From positions 88,876 through 152,875 of the forward strand of contig DATCJY010000011.1 in NCBI GenBank assembly GCA_036562565.1: a stretch of DNA of 64,000 nt, read 5' to 3'. Made by a program: the position numbers and the translations under genes. Below the pieces are notes generated by a model. That model was not told where the DNA came from. It ran no database searches and saw only the letters and a program-made list of their open reading frames with translations. Positions 18,101 to 26,086 of the stretch are shown here, one piece after another; position 1 is the first letter of the stretch, and the number at the start of each line of letters is the position of its first letter. Source of the DNA: DATCJY01 sp036562565. Lineage in GTDB: Bacteria; Bacteroidota; Bacteroidia; Flavobacteriales_D; Sanyastnellaceae.

Positions 18101-19431
18101 AAGGCGCCAAAGCCAACAACCATCCAGAAGACAAGCTAGAGAAAATTTGGACCGACTGGGAAGCGTTTGCGAGTTATGCATTCAACAAGTCTCACTCCAC
18201 ATGTTATGCTTGGGTGGCATATCAAACAGCTTACCTCAAAGCTCACTACCCTGCCGAATACATGGCTGCTGTATTGAGCAACAACATGAGTGACATCAAG
18301 CTGGTGAGCTTTTTCATGCAAGAGTGTAAAAAGCTTGGTGTAAACGTATTGGGCCCGGATGTGAACGAATCGAAAGCGTTGTTCAGCGTAAACGATAAAG
18401 GAGAAATCCGATTTGGGTTGGCTGCAGTAAAAGGCGTAGGTGAAAGTGCAGTGGAAAGCATCATTGCCGAACAAAAGAAAGGACGTTTCACATCCATATA
18501 TGATTTCCTAGCTCGTGTGGACAGCAAAGCCTCCAACAAGAAGACCTTGGAAAACCTTGCACTAGCCGGGGCCTTAGATGCCTTCGGTATTCCACGTGAA
18601 GCATATTTCACACCGGATGGCAAGAATGAAACCTTCATTGAAACACTTGTGAAGTATGCTGCTGCGGTACGTGACAGCAAGAACACAAGTCAAGTATCCT
18701 TGTTTGGCGATGAAGATTCGTCATCCGTAATTGCAGAACCGCAACCACCTAAAGTGGATGGTTGGGACACCATGACTCAACTGACCAAAGAGAAAGAAGT
18801 TGTAGGCATGTTCATCAGTGGTCACCCGCTAGATGATTTTGCATTCGACATTCAATCGTTCTGCTCCGAAGGTGGGTTGAAACAATTGCGCAACATGGAA
18901 TCCCTCAATGGTAGAGAACTCAAGCTGGCCGGCACGGTGATAGACTTCCAGCACCGAGTTTCCAAGACAAGTGGCAAGCCTTTCGGTACCATCAAACTTG
19001 AGGACTACGAAGACAGCCATGAGTTCACCTTGTTTGGCGAAGAATACCTCAAATTCAAACACCTGTTCCAGCCCGGAGAGAAACTCTTCATCACGGGACG
19101 CGTGCAGCAAAGACGTTTTGGTAACGCTTCTACCGGAGCGATGGAGTTCCGCATTTCCAACATCGAGTTGCTTGCGGAGGTACGCGACAAACGTGCACGC
19201 TTCATCGATATATACATCAATATCGATACACTGTCGGACCAGCTGATACAGCAACTCGTGGATACCATCCCCAATGGTGAAGGAAAAAGTACCTTGCGCA
19301 TCAACATTGAAACCAATGATGCAGGCTCCCTGAAACTGCCAAGCTCCACCTACAACAAAGTAGCTGTAACAACTGAAGTATTGCGCAAGCTGGAGGAGTT
19401 CCCAATTGAAATAAAAATTAGAGAATCATAA
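15160..19431 (+). CDS. dnaE: DNA polymerase III alpha subunit with fused N-terminal 3'-5' exonuclease
   Basis: The 1423-residue replicative polymerase starts with a DEDDh exonuclease (about 1-185: D6 and E8 in F-D-T-E-T-T-G, D105 in H-N-I-E-F-D, H169 and D174 in H-D-A-A-Y-D). Next come a PHP domain (from about 240, H243/H245 in H-V-H-T-Q-F-S), the polymerase core with P-D-I-D-I-D-F (D650, D652), helix-hairpin-helix motifs and an OB-fold near 1250. The PHP region looks partly degenerate: where active PHP domains have N-D-x-H-Y, this has N436-S-S-Y-Y440. The fusion supplies proofreading in cis and is known in Bacteroidota. A terminator follows. Confidence 0.95.
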   Translation: MFLIFDTETTGLPRDYHAPLTDFDNWPRVVQIAWQLHDATGKLISNQNLIVKPDGFTIPFNAEKVHGISTERAMREGIELREVLDIFLRDVEQATYLAGHNIEFDNNVMGCELLRMGMHNAIADKQSLDTKDLSTDFCAIPGGKGGKFKWPTLTELYFKLFNETFSEAHDAAYDVSATGKAFFELLKLGVIRVQEASAQTIVYEAPLLKSSNFQQTETVAASDNSTTVTHDIDVSTLPFVHLHVHTQFSVLQSTSEIGTLIKKAKEWEMPAIAMTDHGNMMAAFQFVNTALKQEIKPIVGCEVNICRDMHDKKVQDNGFQIPILAKNKNGYHNLAKLSSLAHTEGFYYVPRIDKKRLLEYKEDLIVLSGGLYGEVAWKILNEGDEKAEEAFLWYKEHFGDDFYAELNRHGLEEEDHVNKVLLRFCEKHGVKYVAANSSYYTTRDEAEAQDALICVREGEYVSKPKKYIGKRGRDFRFGLPNDQYYLKTPDEMRELFRDLPLAISNTAEIAEKCESYKLAREVLLPKFDIPEQFRDPMDEIDGGKRGENNYLRHLTYEGAKKRYGTITDEIRERLDFELATIANTGYPGYFLIVQDFCNKAREMGVSVGPGRGSAAGSAVAYCIGITNVDPIKYSLLFERFLNPERVSMPDIDIDFDDEGREKVINYVREKYGKDMVAQIITYGTMGGKSAIRDAGRVFELPLSDTDRIAKLMPDSQDLSNILKWDDKTLSEKLNGDAVQLAKQLREIASENTHESKVLKMASILEGSVRNTGIHACGVIITPDVITNYVPVATAKDSDMWCTQFDNSVVESAGLLKMDFLGLKTLTLIKHSLRNIKERHGIDIDIEAIPIDDEKTYQLFQRGQTVGIFQYESDGMQKYMKELRPTVFDDLIAMNALYRPGPLEYIPSFIRRKNGQEEITYDLPEMEEYLKDTYGITVYQEQVMLLSQKLAGFTKGEADVLRKAMGKKQKDVLDKMKGKFIEGAKANNHPEDKLEKIWTDWEAFASYAFNKSHSTCYAWVAYQTAYLKAHYPAEYMAAVLSNNMSDIKLVSFFMQECKKLGVNVLGPDVNESKALFSVNDKGEIRFGLAAVKGVGESAVESIIAEQKKGRFTSIYDFLARVDSKASNKKTLENLALAGALDAFGIPREAYFTPDGKNETFIETLVKYAAAVRDSKNTSQVSLFGDEDSSSVIAEPQPPKVDGWDTMTQLTKEKEVVGMFISGHPLDDFAFDIQSFCSEGGLKQLRNMESLNGRELKLAGTVIDFQHRVSKTSGKPFGTIKLEDYEDSHEFTLFGEEYLKFKHLFQPGEKLFITGRVQQRRFGNASTGAMEFRISNIELLAEVRDKRARFIDIYINIDTLSDQLIQQLVDTIPNGEGKSTLRINIETNDAGSLKLPSSTYNKVAVTTEVLRKLEEFPIEIKIRES

Positions 19432-19442
19432 GCAGATAGAAG

Positions 19443-19483
19443 GACGAGCGCTGAAAACATAGTTTATTTGGCGCTCGTTTTTT
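19443..19483 (+). terminator. rho-independent terminator of dnaE
   Basis: An 8-bp perfect stem (19444-19451 with 19471-19478) is followed directly by a run of T. It lies 12 bases after the dnaE stop. Confidence 0.8.
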
Positions 19484-19532
19484 ATAGATAAATGCAGCCG
19501 AAAGGCATATAGCCAAAATACTCTCATACAAC

Positions 19533-20675
19533 ATGCCGCATAAATATCAGCTTCACATTCTGGTTGGTTGTGCCGATGCCCGGGATTTAAGCCAGCTACA
19601 GATTGACACCATCAATAACACAATTGAAGACTATCGCAAACAAGGAAAGCATGTTCAGGTGCAAACCATACGCGCGGCAGGTTCCTTTGTGAGTAAAGAT
19701 GTCTATCAAGACATCAAAAACATCATTCTCAACTATCAGAAGGAAATACCATCAGACAACGAACAGGATGGATATTATGTGCACATCCAAAGTCATGGTC
19801 ATCTTACAGATTCATCCAAGAAAGACTACATCTCCCACCTCTATGACATGCAGGTGGTAGAAGGCTCACCTCTCAACTGTGGTATGCTTGGTGCCAGCTC
19901 GGTAGGTATTGAGATAGAGCAATTGATTATCGACAATCAATTGGAATACCGCACACCAAGCGGCCTTAAGAAAGTTGTGAATGACAACGACATCAGAGAA
20001 CTTTTGCGCGATGTATATGCGCATGACGGATTTCTAGCCGGTGACTGGGTGAAGAGCATAGACCTTTTGCGCACACATCCACGCGCGCAAAAGTCCAACC
20101 TCGAAGCGATGATAAACAATGACCCGGATTTAAAACGCCTAGGAATTAAAATCACTGCAGGTATCATGGACTATGCAATACACGGTTTGATTCGCCTAGA
20201 TTTTGGTATTCCGGAGGTTCCATTTTGGGACAGAGTGCAAAAAGAAATCCGAGACAAGGCAGTAAAAGAAAAGGATGTTGTAAGTGCTCAAAACAGTTCG
20301 CAAAAGCCATTGGCAGGATTGATTTCCATGGCAGACCCACGTTATGCCTCACGTGCTATTGCTGCGGAGTATTACTACAAATACAAAAAGCTGACACCTC
20401 CCAGCGATTACCTACCCAATACCTTATTCAACATTACGGGCAGTATGTTTGATATTCCATCCATACCGTTTGGACCTTATGTCATTACGGGATTCTATTA
20501 CGCAGTGAAACACCTCAACCTCAAAGATCAAATGGTAATGGGTGGCAACAAAGAACAAACCCAACGCATCCTCAACAAAATTGATGCAGACCCTATTATG
20601 TCGCTCATCGTGCGCAAGTTTGATGTGAATTTAATTCCCATCAATCAAGAAGAGATTCTTCAGAAAAACCGATAA
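19533..20675 (+). CDS. orphan protein with a divergent beta-carbonic-anhydrase-like N-terminal domain
   Basis: I know no named family for this 380-residue cytoplasmic protein. Its first 120 residues follow beta-carbonic-anhydrase order: a strand ending G-C-A-D-A-R, giving C13-x-D15-x-R17 like the C-x-D-x-R zinc/dyad motif, then T-I-R-A-A-G (46-50) like R-N-A-G, then V-H-I-Q-S-H-G-H with H88/H90 where the zinc His is expected, and N-C-G-M with C116. The usual H-x-x-C pair is not kept. Residues 120-380 are mostly helical and match nothing I recognise. It is alone between two terminators. Enzyme activity is inference. Confidence 0.5.
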   Translation: MPHKYQLHILVGCADARDLSQLQIDTINNTIEDYRKQGKHVQVQTIRAAGSFVSKDVYQDIKNIILNYQKEIPSDNEQDGYYVHIQSHGHLTDSSKKDYISHLYDMQVVEGSPLNCGMLGASSVGIEIEQLIIDNQLEYRTPSGLKKVVNDNDIRELLRDVYAHDGFLAGDWVKSIDLLRTHPRAQKSNLEAMINNDPDLKRLGIKITAGIMDYAIHGLIRLDFGIPEVPFWDRVQKEIRDKAVKEKDVVSAQNSSQKPLAGLISMADPRYASRAIAAEYYYKYKKLTPPSDYLPNTLFNITGSMFDIPSIPFGPYVITGFYYAVKHLNLKDQMVMGGNKEQTQRILNKIDADPIMSLIVRKFDVNLIPINQEEILQKNR

Positions 20676-20688
20676 AACATACAAGCAT

Positions 20689-20723
20689 AAAAAAGCCCGA
20701 CTCTAATAGAGTCGGGCTTTTTT
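20689..20723. terminator. bidirectional rho-independent terminator
   Basis: A 16-bp perfect stem (20689-20704 with 20708-20723) around a 3-base loop has A tracts on the left and T tracts on the right. It ends the carbonic-anhydrase-like gene and can also end the converging lipoprotein gene. Confidence 0.95.
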
Positions 20724-20752
20724 GCTTTTTATAAATGATTTTCCTTGAGGAA

Positions 20753-21385
20753 TTATATCACATCCAGCACCACCAACAATGAGTAAATCACACCCGGAAT
20801 CCAAAACAAGATTGTAAGAATCAAAGAAATCCAGAACTCAGTGCCAATGCCACTGTGTAAGAACACAGCCAATGGTGGAAGAATAATAGCCAAGATGACC
20901 AACACAATCACCGGCACATCTGAAAGCGGTGAAGAGCTTGCAGACTCCAATGTTGCAATGGATGCATCAGCGGTATAGCCTTTTTCAATAGACTTCATTT
21001 CTTGTTGTGCGGCCTTCATTTCTTTACGAGCAGCTTTCAACTCTTGGCGCACTTCCTTTTTGACAGTTGCTTTAGATGGAGATTCCTTCTTAACAGAAGC
21101 TGCGCTTTGTTCTGTTGAGGTTACAGGAGCAACCACCTCAGCAACTTCAACTGCCTCAACAGCAACCATTGCAATTTCTTCATTTTGCATCATTACTTCG
21201 GTTTGTTGAGCAAGTTGTTGGTCCATTTCCTTTTCAGGTTGAGCCACCGGCTCTGCTTTTTTGACTTTACCTTTTTGCGATAACCACTCTATGTGATATC
21301 CGGAGTTGTAATGACGTTTTTCAATGGTACATCCCACGAAGAAGAGAGACACCGCAAAAAATGCAAGTAGAGAGTACTTTTTCAT
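20753..21385 (-). CDS. lipoprotein with C-terminal YqaE/Pmp3-type membrane domain
   Basis: The 210-residue protein has a signal with lipobox F-V-G-C (Cys19) followed by E-K-R-H-Y-N-S-G-Y-H-I-E, a motif seen at the start of many Bacteroidota Pmp3 fusion proteins. A low-complexity charged middle (about 40-155, with K-x-E-V-R-Q-E-L-K-A-A-R-K-E-M coiled-coil heptads) links to a YqaE/Pmp3 domain at about 158-207. That domain has two helices containing I-L-P-P-L-A-V-F and F-W-I-P-G-V-I-Y-S-L. Pmp3 proteins are stress-related membrane peptides. A lipid anchor at one end and two helices at the other is unusual, so the membrane in which it sits is uncertain. Confidence 0.75.
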   Translation of the reverse strand: MKKYSLLAFFAVSLFFVGCTIEKRHYNSGYHIEWLSQKGKVKKAEPVAQPEKEMDQQLAQQTEVMMQNEEIAMVAVEAVEVAEVVAPVTSTEQSAASVKKESPSKATVKKEVRQELKAARKEMKAAQQEMKSIEKGYTADASIATLESASSSPLSDVPVIVLVILAIILPPLAVFLHSGIGTEFWISLILTILFWIPGVIYSLLVVLDVI

Positions 21386-21619
21386 ATGATTTAAGTTATT
21401 TAATTATACCAATTTAAAATCTTCAAACCAGTGTTATAACGGAGTGGCTCTAACAACAGGACTTGGGCGAAATCTACGACATTGGTAGTCGCTTTCGCAA
21501 TAGAATGAAATTTAAAATAGTTGTACAATTCCCATCCCTGTTTAATTACCAAATCATAAGAATACCCAACTCCCCATTTTTAGAGTTCAGAGCGGTTTTT
21601 TTAAGCCCTTAGTATTGGT

Positions 21620-21627
21620 TACTTTCG
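21620..21627 (+). promoter_or_regulatory. candidate -7 element of the serine operon
   Basis: TACTTTCG differs from TAnnTTTG by one base and lies 39 bases before the serC ATG. No clear -33 element is seen. The rest of 21386-21666 shows no gene. Confidence 0.35.
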
Positions 21628-21666
21628 CGCGCGAATTCAAACATCATTTCTGTTATTTCAACATCC

Positions 21667-22737
21667 ATGAAAAAAGTACACAATTTCAGTGCAGGTCCCT
21701 GCATCCTACCGGAAGAAGTCTTGGCTCAAAGTGCCCAGGCTATTCAAGAGTTTGACAATATGGGATTGTCCCTTATTGAAATCTCGCATCGCTCCAAGAA
21801 TTTTGAAGCAGTGATGGAGGAAGCGCGTGCGCTGGTCAAGGAAATATTGGGACTCAAGCCGCAATACGATGTACTTTTCTTGCAAGGTGGTGCCACATTA
21901 GCCTTCTATACAGCAGCGCTCAATTTGTTGAAGGAAGGAGGCAAAGCCGCTTATGCAAACACCGGGGTGTGGGCTTCAGGCGCCATCAAAGAAGCCAAAC
22001 TAGTAGGACAAGTAGATGTAGTAGCTGATTCATCCGATAAGAATCACTCCTACATTCCCGCTATTAACCTCCAAGGCGAATACGATTACTTCCACTACAC
22101 CTCCAACAATACCATTTACGGAACTCAATACCAATCTGTACCCAAAGTAAATGTTCCGTTGGTTTGTGATATGAGCTCTGACATCTTCTCCAAGGAGTTT
22201 GATGCAAATGCCTTCACTATGATTTATGCAGGTGCTCAAAAGAACATGGGACCTGCCGGCACTGTGTTGTACATCGTGGACAGAGAAGCCTTGGGCAAAA
22301 CAGGCCGCAAACTGCCAACTTATCTGGACCTTGCTGCACATGCATCCAAGGACAGCATGCTCAATACCCCTCCGGTATTTGCTGTTTATGCCAGTATGTT
22401 GACGTTGCGCTGGATCAAAGCCAACGGAGGACTCAAAGGGATGGAAGAACGCAACCGTGCCAAACAAGCTTTGTTCTATGCAGAACTTGACCGCAACGGC
22501 CTGTTCCATGGACATGCAGTTCCTGAAGCACGCTCATGGATGAACCCTACTTTCCGCCTCAACGATGAATCCCTTGCACCTGCATTTGACAAGATGTGGA
22601 AAGAAGCAGGAATCAGCGGAATTGCCGGTCACCGCTCCGTTGGCGGCTATCGCGCAAGCATGTACAATGCACTACCGCTTGAAAGTGTGCAAGTGTTGGT
22701 AGATGTAATGAAAGAGTTCGAAAGAACACATGGATAA
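21667..22737 (+). CDS. serC: 3-phosphoserine aminotransferase
   Basis: SerC converts 3-phosphohydroxypyruvate and glutamate to O-phosphoserine. The 356-residue PLP enzyme begins with the family start H-N-F-S-A-G-P-C-I-L-P and has I-S-H-R-S, F-L-Q-G-G-A-T, D-M-S-S-D-I and the Schiff-base Lys K192 in Y-A-G-A-Q-K-N-M-G-P-A-G, with G-H-R-S-V-G-G-Y-R-A-S near the end. It is the first gene of a unit with serA, DUF1015 and yggS, all on the same strand with short gaps. Confidence 0.96.
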   Translation: MKKVHNFSAGPCILPEEVLAQSAQAIQEFDNMGLSLIEISHRSKNFEAVMEEARALVKEILGLKPQYDVLFLQGGATLAFYTAALNLLKEGGKAAYANTGVWASGAIKEAKLVGQVDVVADSSDKNHSYIPAINLQGEYDYFHYTSNNTIYGTQYQSVPKVNVPLVCDMSSDIFSKEFDANAFTMIYAGAQKNMGPAGTVLYIVDREALGKTGRKLPTYLDLAAHASKDSMLNTPPVFAVYASMLTLRWIKANGGLKGMEERNRAKQALFYAELDRNGLFHGHAVPEARSWMNPTFRLNDESLAPAFDKMWKEAGISGIAGHRSVGGYRASMYNALPLESVQVLVDVMKEFERTHG

Positions 22738-22764
22738 TTGAAACATAACCGATAAGGAAAAAAG

Positions 22765-23730
22765 ATGATGAAAATATTAGCGAATGACGGCATTGATGCA
22801 GCCGGCAAAAAAGCTTTGGAAGCAATGGGATGCACAGTGGTAACTACCAATGTGCCTCAAGCAGAGCTTGCTATGGCCATCAACAACGAAGGTTATGACG
22901 GACTGCTGGTACGCAGTGCAACCACCGCCAGAAAAGACCTCATCGATGCATGTCCGAATTTAAAATTCATAGGTCGTGGTGGAGTAGGTATCGATAACAT
23001 CGATGCAGAATATGCGCGCAGCAAAGGTCTCATCGTGTTCAATACTCCGGGAAGTAGTTCTCAAGCGGTTGCTGAACTGGTGATGTCCTTCATGTTTGCA
23101 GCAGCACGCGGCATGTATGATTCAGGCAGAAACATGCCACAAAACGGTGCCACCGAATTCGCATCACTCAAAAAGAAATATAGCAAAGGCATCGAGCTGC
23201 GTGGAAAAACTTTGGGTATTGTAGGTTTTGGACGTATTGGTCAATCCCTCGCTTCCTACGCATTGGGGTGCGGAATGAAAGTGGTGGCTTTTGACATCAT
23301 GATACAAGATGCACACAAACTAATTCAACTCGATATCGCTGGCAACAAAGTAGATGTAAATGTTCCGATGGTTAGCATGGACCAACTGTTGGAGCAAAGT
23401 GATTTTATCTCGCTACATGTTCCGAAGCAAGCCAATGGAGAAGCCGTTATCGGGAGGAAAGAATTTGAAAAAATCAAACAAGGCGCTGTTCTTATCAATA
23501 CTGCACGTGGAGGTGTGATTGATGAAGAAGAATTGTTGGTACAACTCAACAACGGCCATATCCGTGCGGCATGTTTGGATGTGTTTGTAGGCGAACCCAC
23601 ACCTAACACCGCTTTGCTTCAACATCCTGCCATCCTCGCTACACCACACATTGGTGCTTCCACCGTTGAAGCGCAAGAGCGAATTGGTTTGGAAATTGCA
23701 GAGCGCGTTCGCGAAATCATGACTAAATAA
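22765..23730 (+). CDS. serA: D-3-phosphoglycerate dehydrogenase, short form
   Basis: SerA oxidises 3-phosphoglycerate with NAD in the first serine-pathway step. The 321-residue form lacks the ACT regulatory domain, so serine feedback by that route is not expected. The NAD loop is G-F-G-R-I-G, the substrate and catalytic residues appear in G-R-G-G-V-G-I-D-N-I-D, N-T-A-R-G-G and H-I-G-A-S-T-V-E-A-Q. ATG codons at 22765 and 22768 are both possible. An A-rich, G-G-A-containing stretch precedes them by a normal distance. It follows serC by 27 bases. Confidence 0.94.
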   Translation: MMKILANDGIDAAGKKALEAMGCTVVTTNVPQAELAMAINNEGYDGLLVRSATTARKDLIDACPNLKFIGRGGVGIDNIDAEYARSKGLIVFNTPGSSSQAVAELVMSFMFAAARGMYDSGRNMPQNGATEFASLKKKYSKGIELRGKTLGIVGFGRIGQSLASYALGCGMKVVAFDIMIQDAHKLIQLDIAGNKVDVNVPMVSMDQLLEQSDFISLHVPKQANGEAVIGRKEFEKIKQGAVLINTARGGVIDEEELLVQLNNGHIRAACLDVFVGEPTPNTALLQHPAILATPHIGASTVEAQERIGLEIAERVREIMTK

Positions 23731-23734
23731 AAGC

Positions 23735-23760
23735 TGTCCATGGAGTGTACTCCATGGACA
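23735..23760. repeat. 26-bp perfect palindrome between serA and the DUF1015 gene
   Basis: Twelve bases pair perfectly (23735-23746 with 23749-23760) around GT, and no T run follows. It lies just after the serA stop and within what an earlier ATG (23745) would translate, which favours the start at 23805. It could be an operator or a message-processing or stabilising hairpin. Confidence 0.7.
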
Positions 23761-23804
23761 CTTCTCATATATACCTCACTGTCAATAACAGGCACTCATC
23801 ACGT

Positions 23805-25022
23805 ATGCACGTTGTTCCTTTCAAAGCGGTAAGACCCACACGAGATAAAGTTCATCTTGCCGCCACCCGTTCTTATGTTTCGTACACGGCTTCTCAATTG
23901 AGAAACAAACTCTCCGAGAATCCCTACAGCTTTTTGCACATCATCCATCCGGATATGACTGCTACCAAAATGCACAGCACCGGGAATCTGGATGAGCGCT
24001 TCAAGCAAGTACGCAAGCAATATGAAAAATTTCTTGCCGATGAAATCCTGGTGCGCGATGAGAAACAATGTTATTATATCTATCAGCAAGTAAAACAAGG
24101 TCATCCTTTTATTGGAATTATTGCAGCTGTTTCTGTTCAGGACTATCTTGATGGTCGCATCAAGATTCATGAGCAAACATTATCAAAGCGTGAAGACACC
24201 TTTACGCGCTATCTGGACATCACGAACATCAATGCCGAACCCGTGTTGCTCATGAGCTCCAACAGCAAAACCATAGAAGACGTCTATGAGAAATATTTGG
24301 ATACACGACCTGAGTACGACTTTACCACAACGGATAAAGTGCGTCATCAGTTGTGGGTAGTACAAGACGATGCGGATATCGCTGCGATCACTGCGGCTTA
24401 CGCAAGCATGGATGCATTGTACATTGCTGATGGGCATCACCGCAGCAGCAGCAGTGCCCGACTCAAGCAATTGCGCGCGTCCCAAGGCCGCACTGCCAAT
24501 GAAGCGTGCAACTATTGCCTTGCGTATATCTTAGATGAAAGCAATGTGCGCATCTATGAATTCAACCGCATTGTGAAAGATCTCAACGGCTTGAGCGAAG
24601 AAGACTTTATCAAGCAACTTCAAACGCATTTTTATGTGAACGAAGCGCCTGACCATTATAAGCCCACAGCCAAGGGGGAATTCAGCATGTACCTCAACAA
24701 AAAATGGTTTGCGCTGAACCTCAAGCATGCCAATGACACATTGGATACGCAGTTATTGAGTGACCTAATTTTGGGCCCCATCCTCAATATTCATGACCTG
24801 CGCAAAGACAAGCGCATCTATTTTTTGGAAGGTCCCAAAGGCACTGCCGAGATGAAGAAAGAAGTAGATCGCAACAAAGATGGAGTTGCATTTGGCCTCT
24901 ATCCTATTCCGGTGAACGAAATCAAGAAGATTGCGGATAAAGGCCTCACGATGCCACCCAAGAGTACTTGGGTAGAACCGAAGTTGCGCAGCGGTTTAGT
25001 TGTGTATGAACTGGATAAATAA
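23805..25022 (+). CDS. DUF1015 family protein of the serine operon
   Basis: The 405-residue cytoplasmic protein starts with the family pattern V-V-P-F-K-A-V-R-P-T-R-D-K and carries S-F-L-H-I-I-H-P near residue 42. A208-D-G-H-H-R213 is a motif that in other proteins belongs to the ParB/sulfiredoxin-like fold, which includes free-serine kinases. The E-G-P-K-G and F-G-L-Y-P-I-P stretches near the C-terminus are also typical of DUF1015. The biochemical role is not established to my knowledge. Its fixed place after serC and serA, with no serB in the operon, suggests action on phosphoserine or serine. I start it at 23805, as the family begins there. Confidence 0.8.
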   Translation: MHVVPFKAVRPTRDKVHLAATRSYVSYTASQLRNKLSENPYSFLHIIHPDMTATKMHSTGNLDERFKQVRKQYEKFLADEILVRDEKQCYYIYQQVKQGHPFIGIIAAVSVQDYLDGRIKIHEQTLSKREDTFTRYLDITNINAEPVLLMSSNSKTIEDVYEKYLDTRPEYDFTTTDKVRHQLWVVQDDADIAAITAAYASMDALYIADGHHRSSSSARLKQLRASQGRTANEACNYCLAYILDESNVRIYEFNRIVKDLNGLSEEDFIKQLQTHFYVNEAPDHYKPTAKGEFSMYLNKKWFALNLKHANDTLDTQLLSDLILGPILNIHDLRKDKRIYFLEGPKGTAEMKKEVDRNKDGVAFGLYPIPVNEIKKIADKGLTMPPKSTWVEPKLRSGLVVYELDK

Positions 25023-25036
25023 TTAGGTTATTTACT

Positions 25037-25702
25037 ATGTCAGAAATTGCCGAAAATATTCAACGCATCCTTCATAACCTTCAAGGTAAAGCCAAACTGG
25101 TTGCTGTTTCAAAAACAAAACCCATCGAAGCGATACAAGAAGCCTATGATGCAGGACAACGCGCCTTCGGTGAGAACTACGTTCAGGAACTGATAGATAA
25201 ACAACCTCAATTGCCGCAAGACATCGAATGGCACCTCATTGGCCACGTGCAAACCAATAAAGTGAAATATGTGGCTCCGTTCGTTTCTTGGATTCATGCA
25301 GTAGATTCAGAAAAACTGCTCACTGAGATCAACAAACAGGCAGCCAAGCACGAACGGGTCATTAACTGCTTATTACAAGTACACATTGCACAAGAAGAAA
25401 GCAAATACGGAATTGCGGTATCCGATATCAAACCTTTCTGTGAAAGCTTACAACTGGAGCAATATCCATATGTCAACATCCGAGGTTTGATGGGCATGGC
25501 CTCCTTCTGCGAGGATTTCAAACAAATTACCGAAGAGTTCCGCTTGCTCAAATCGCTGTTTGATGACCTGAAGGCAACACGCTTTCAGTCCAAAGAAGAC
25601 TTTGACCAGATATCCATGGGCATGAGCGGTGACTGGCCGATTGCAGTAGAAGAAGGAAGTACCATTGTAAGAATAGGTAGTGCTATTTTTGGCTCCCGTT
25701 AA
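25037..25702 (+). CDS. YggS/PLPBP-type pyridoxal-phosphate homeostasis protein
   Basis: This 221-residue single-domain TIM-barrel protein binds PLP and is thought to buffer or deliver it. The Schiff-base Lys is K26 in A-V-S-K-T-K-P. The family blocks F-G-E-N-Y-V-Q-E, W-H-L-I-G-H-V-Q-T-N-K, H-A-V-D-S, R-G-L-M-G-M-A, S-M-G-M-S-G-D-W and R-I-G-S-A-I-F-G are all present. It starts 14 bases after the DUF1015 gene and is likely co-transcribed with serC, itself a PLP enzyme. Confidence 0.93.
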   Translation: MSEIAENIQRILHNLQGKAKLVAVSKTKPIEAIQEAYDAGQRAFGENYVQELIDKQPQLPQDIEWHLIGHVQTNKVKYVAPFVSWIHAVDSEKLLTEINKQAAKHERVINCLLQVHIAQEESKYGIAVSDIKPFCESLQLEQYPYVNIRGLMGMASFCEDFKQITEEFRLLKSLFDDLKATRFQSKEDFDQISMGMSGDWPIAVEEGSTIVRIGSAIFGSR

Positions 25703-25713
25703 AAGCAAGAAGC

Positions 25714-25935
25714 ATGTCAAAACGCGCATCCATCATTTACCTCTGTTTAGCTCCGGTATTGTTTGCACTCAGTTGGTATATCTCGCACCGCATGTATACC
25801 GATTACCTCGCTAGCGGTGTAGGTGTCAATGCCTATCAAGGTAAAGAACGCTCGCTTATGTATGCCACAACGCTTACCGTGCTCTACATAGCATTCTATT
25901 TTGTCATTCAAGATATTTTTAAGAAGAAAAAGTAA
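25714..25935 (+). CDS. small two-helix membrane protein
   Basis: A 73-residue protein has two hydrophobic helices (about 8-25 and 47-65) and a lysine-rich C-terminus, so both ends are predicted in the cytoplasm. I recognise no family. It lies 11 bases after yggS on the same strand and may be the last gene of the serine operon. The 150 bases that follow show no gene. Confidence 0.5.
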   Translation: MSKRASIIYLCLAPVLFALSWYISHRMYTDYLASGVGVNAYQGKERSLMYATTLTVLYIAFYFVIQDIFKKKK

Positions 25936-26086
25936 TCAGCTTCTTTCACCGTCAAGCACTCCTAGGATAGGTGCATATCATAGTAGAAGACTGCATGATT
26001 CTGTAAGATAGTGAGGCAAGGCCGGCATTAGTATTGCTCATCTGATGCATATCAACTGTGCTTAGCCCCAACCTCTTTATCGTATA

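Noticed and set aside
23745..23804. Upstream ATG extending the DUF1015 protein by 20 residues
   Set aside because: It falls inside the 26-bp palindrome, and the family begins at the Met encoded at 23805.
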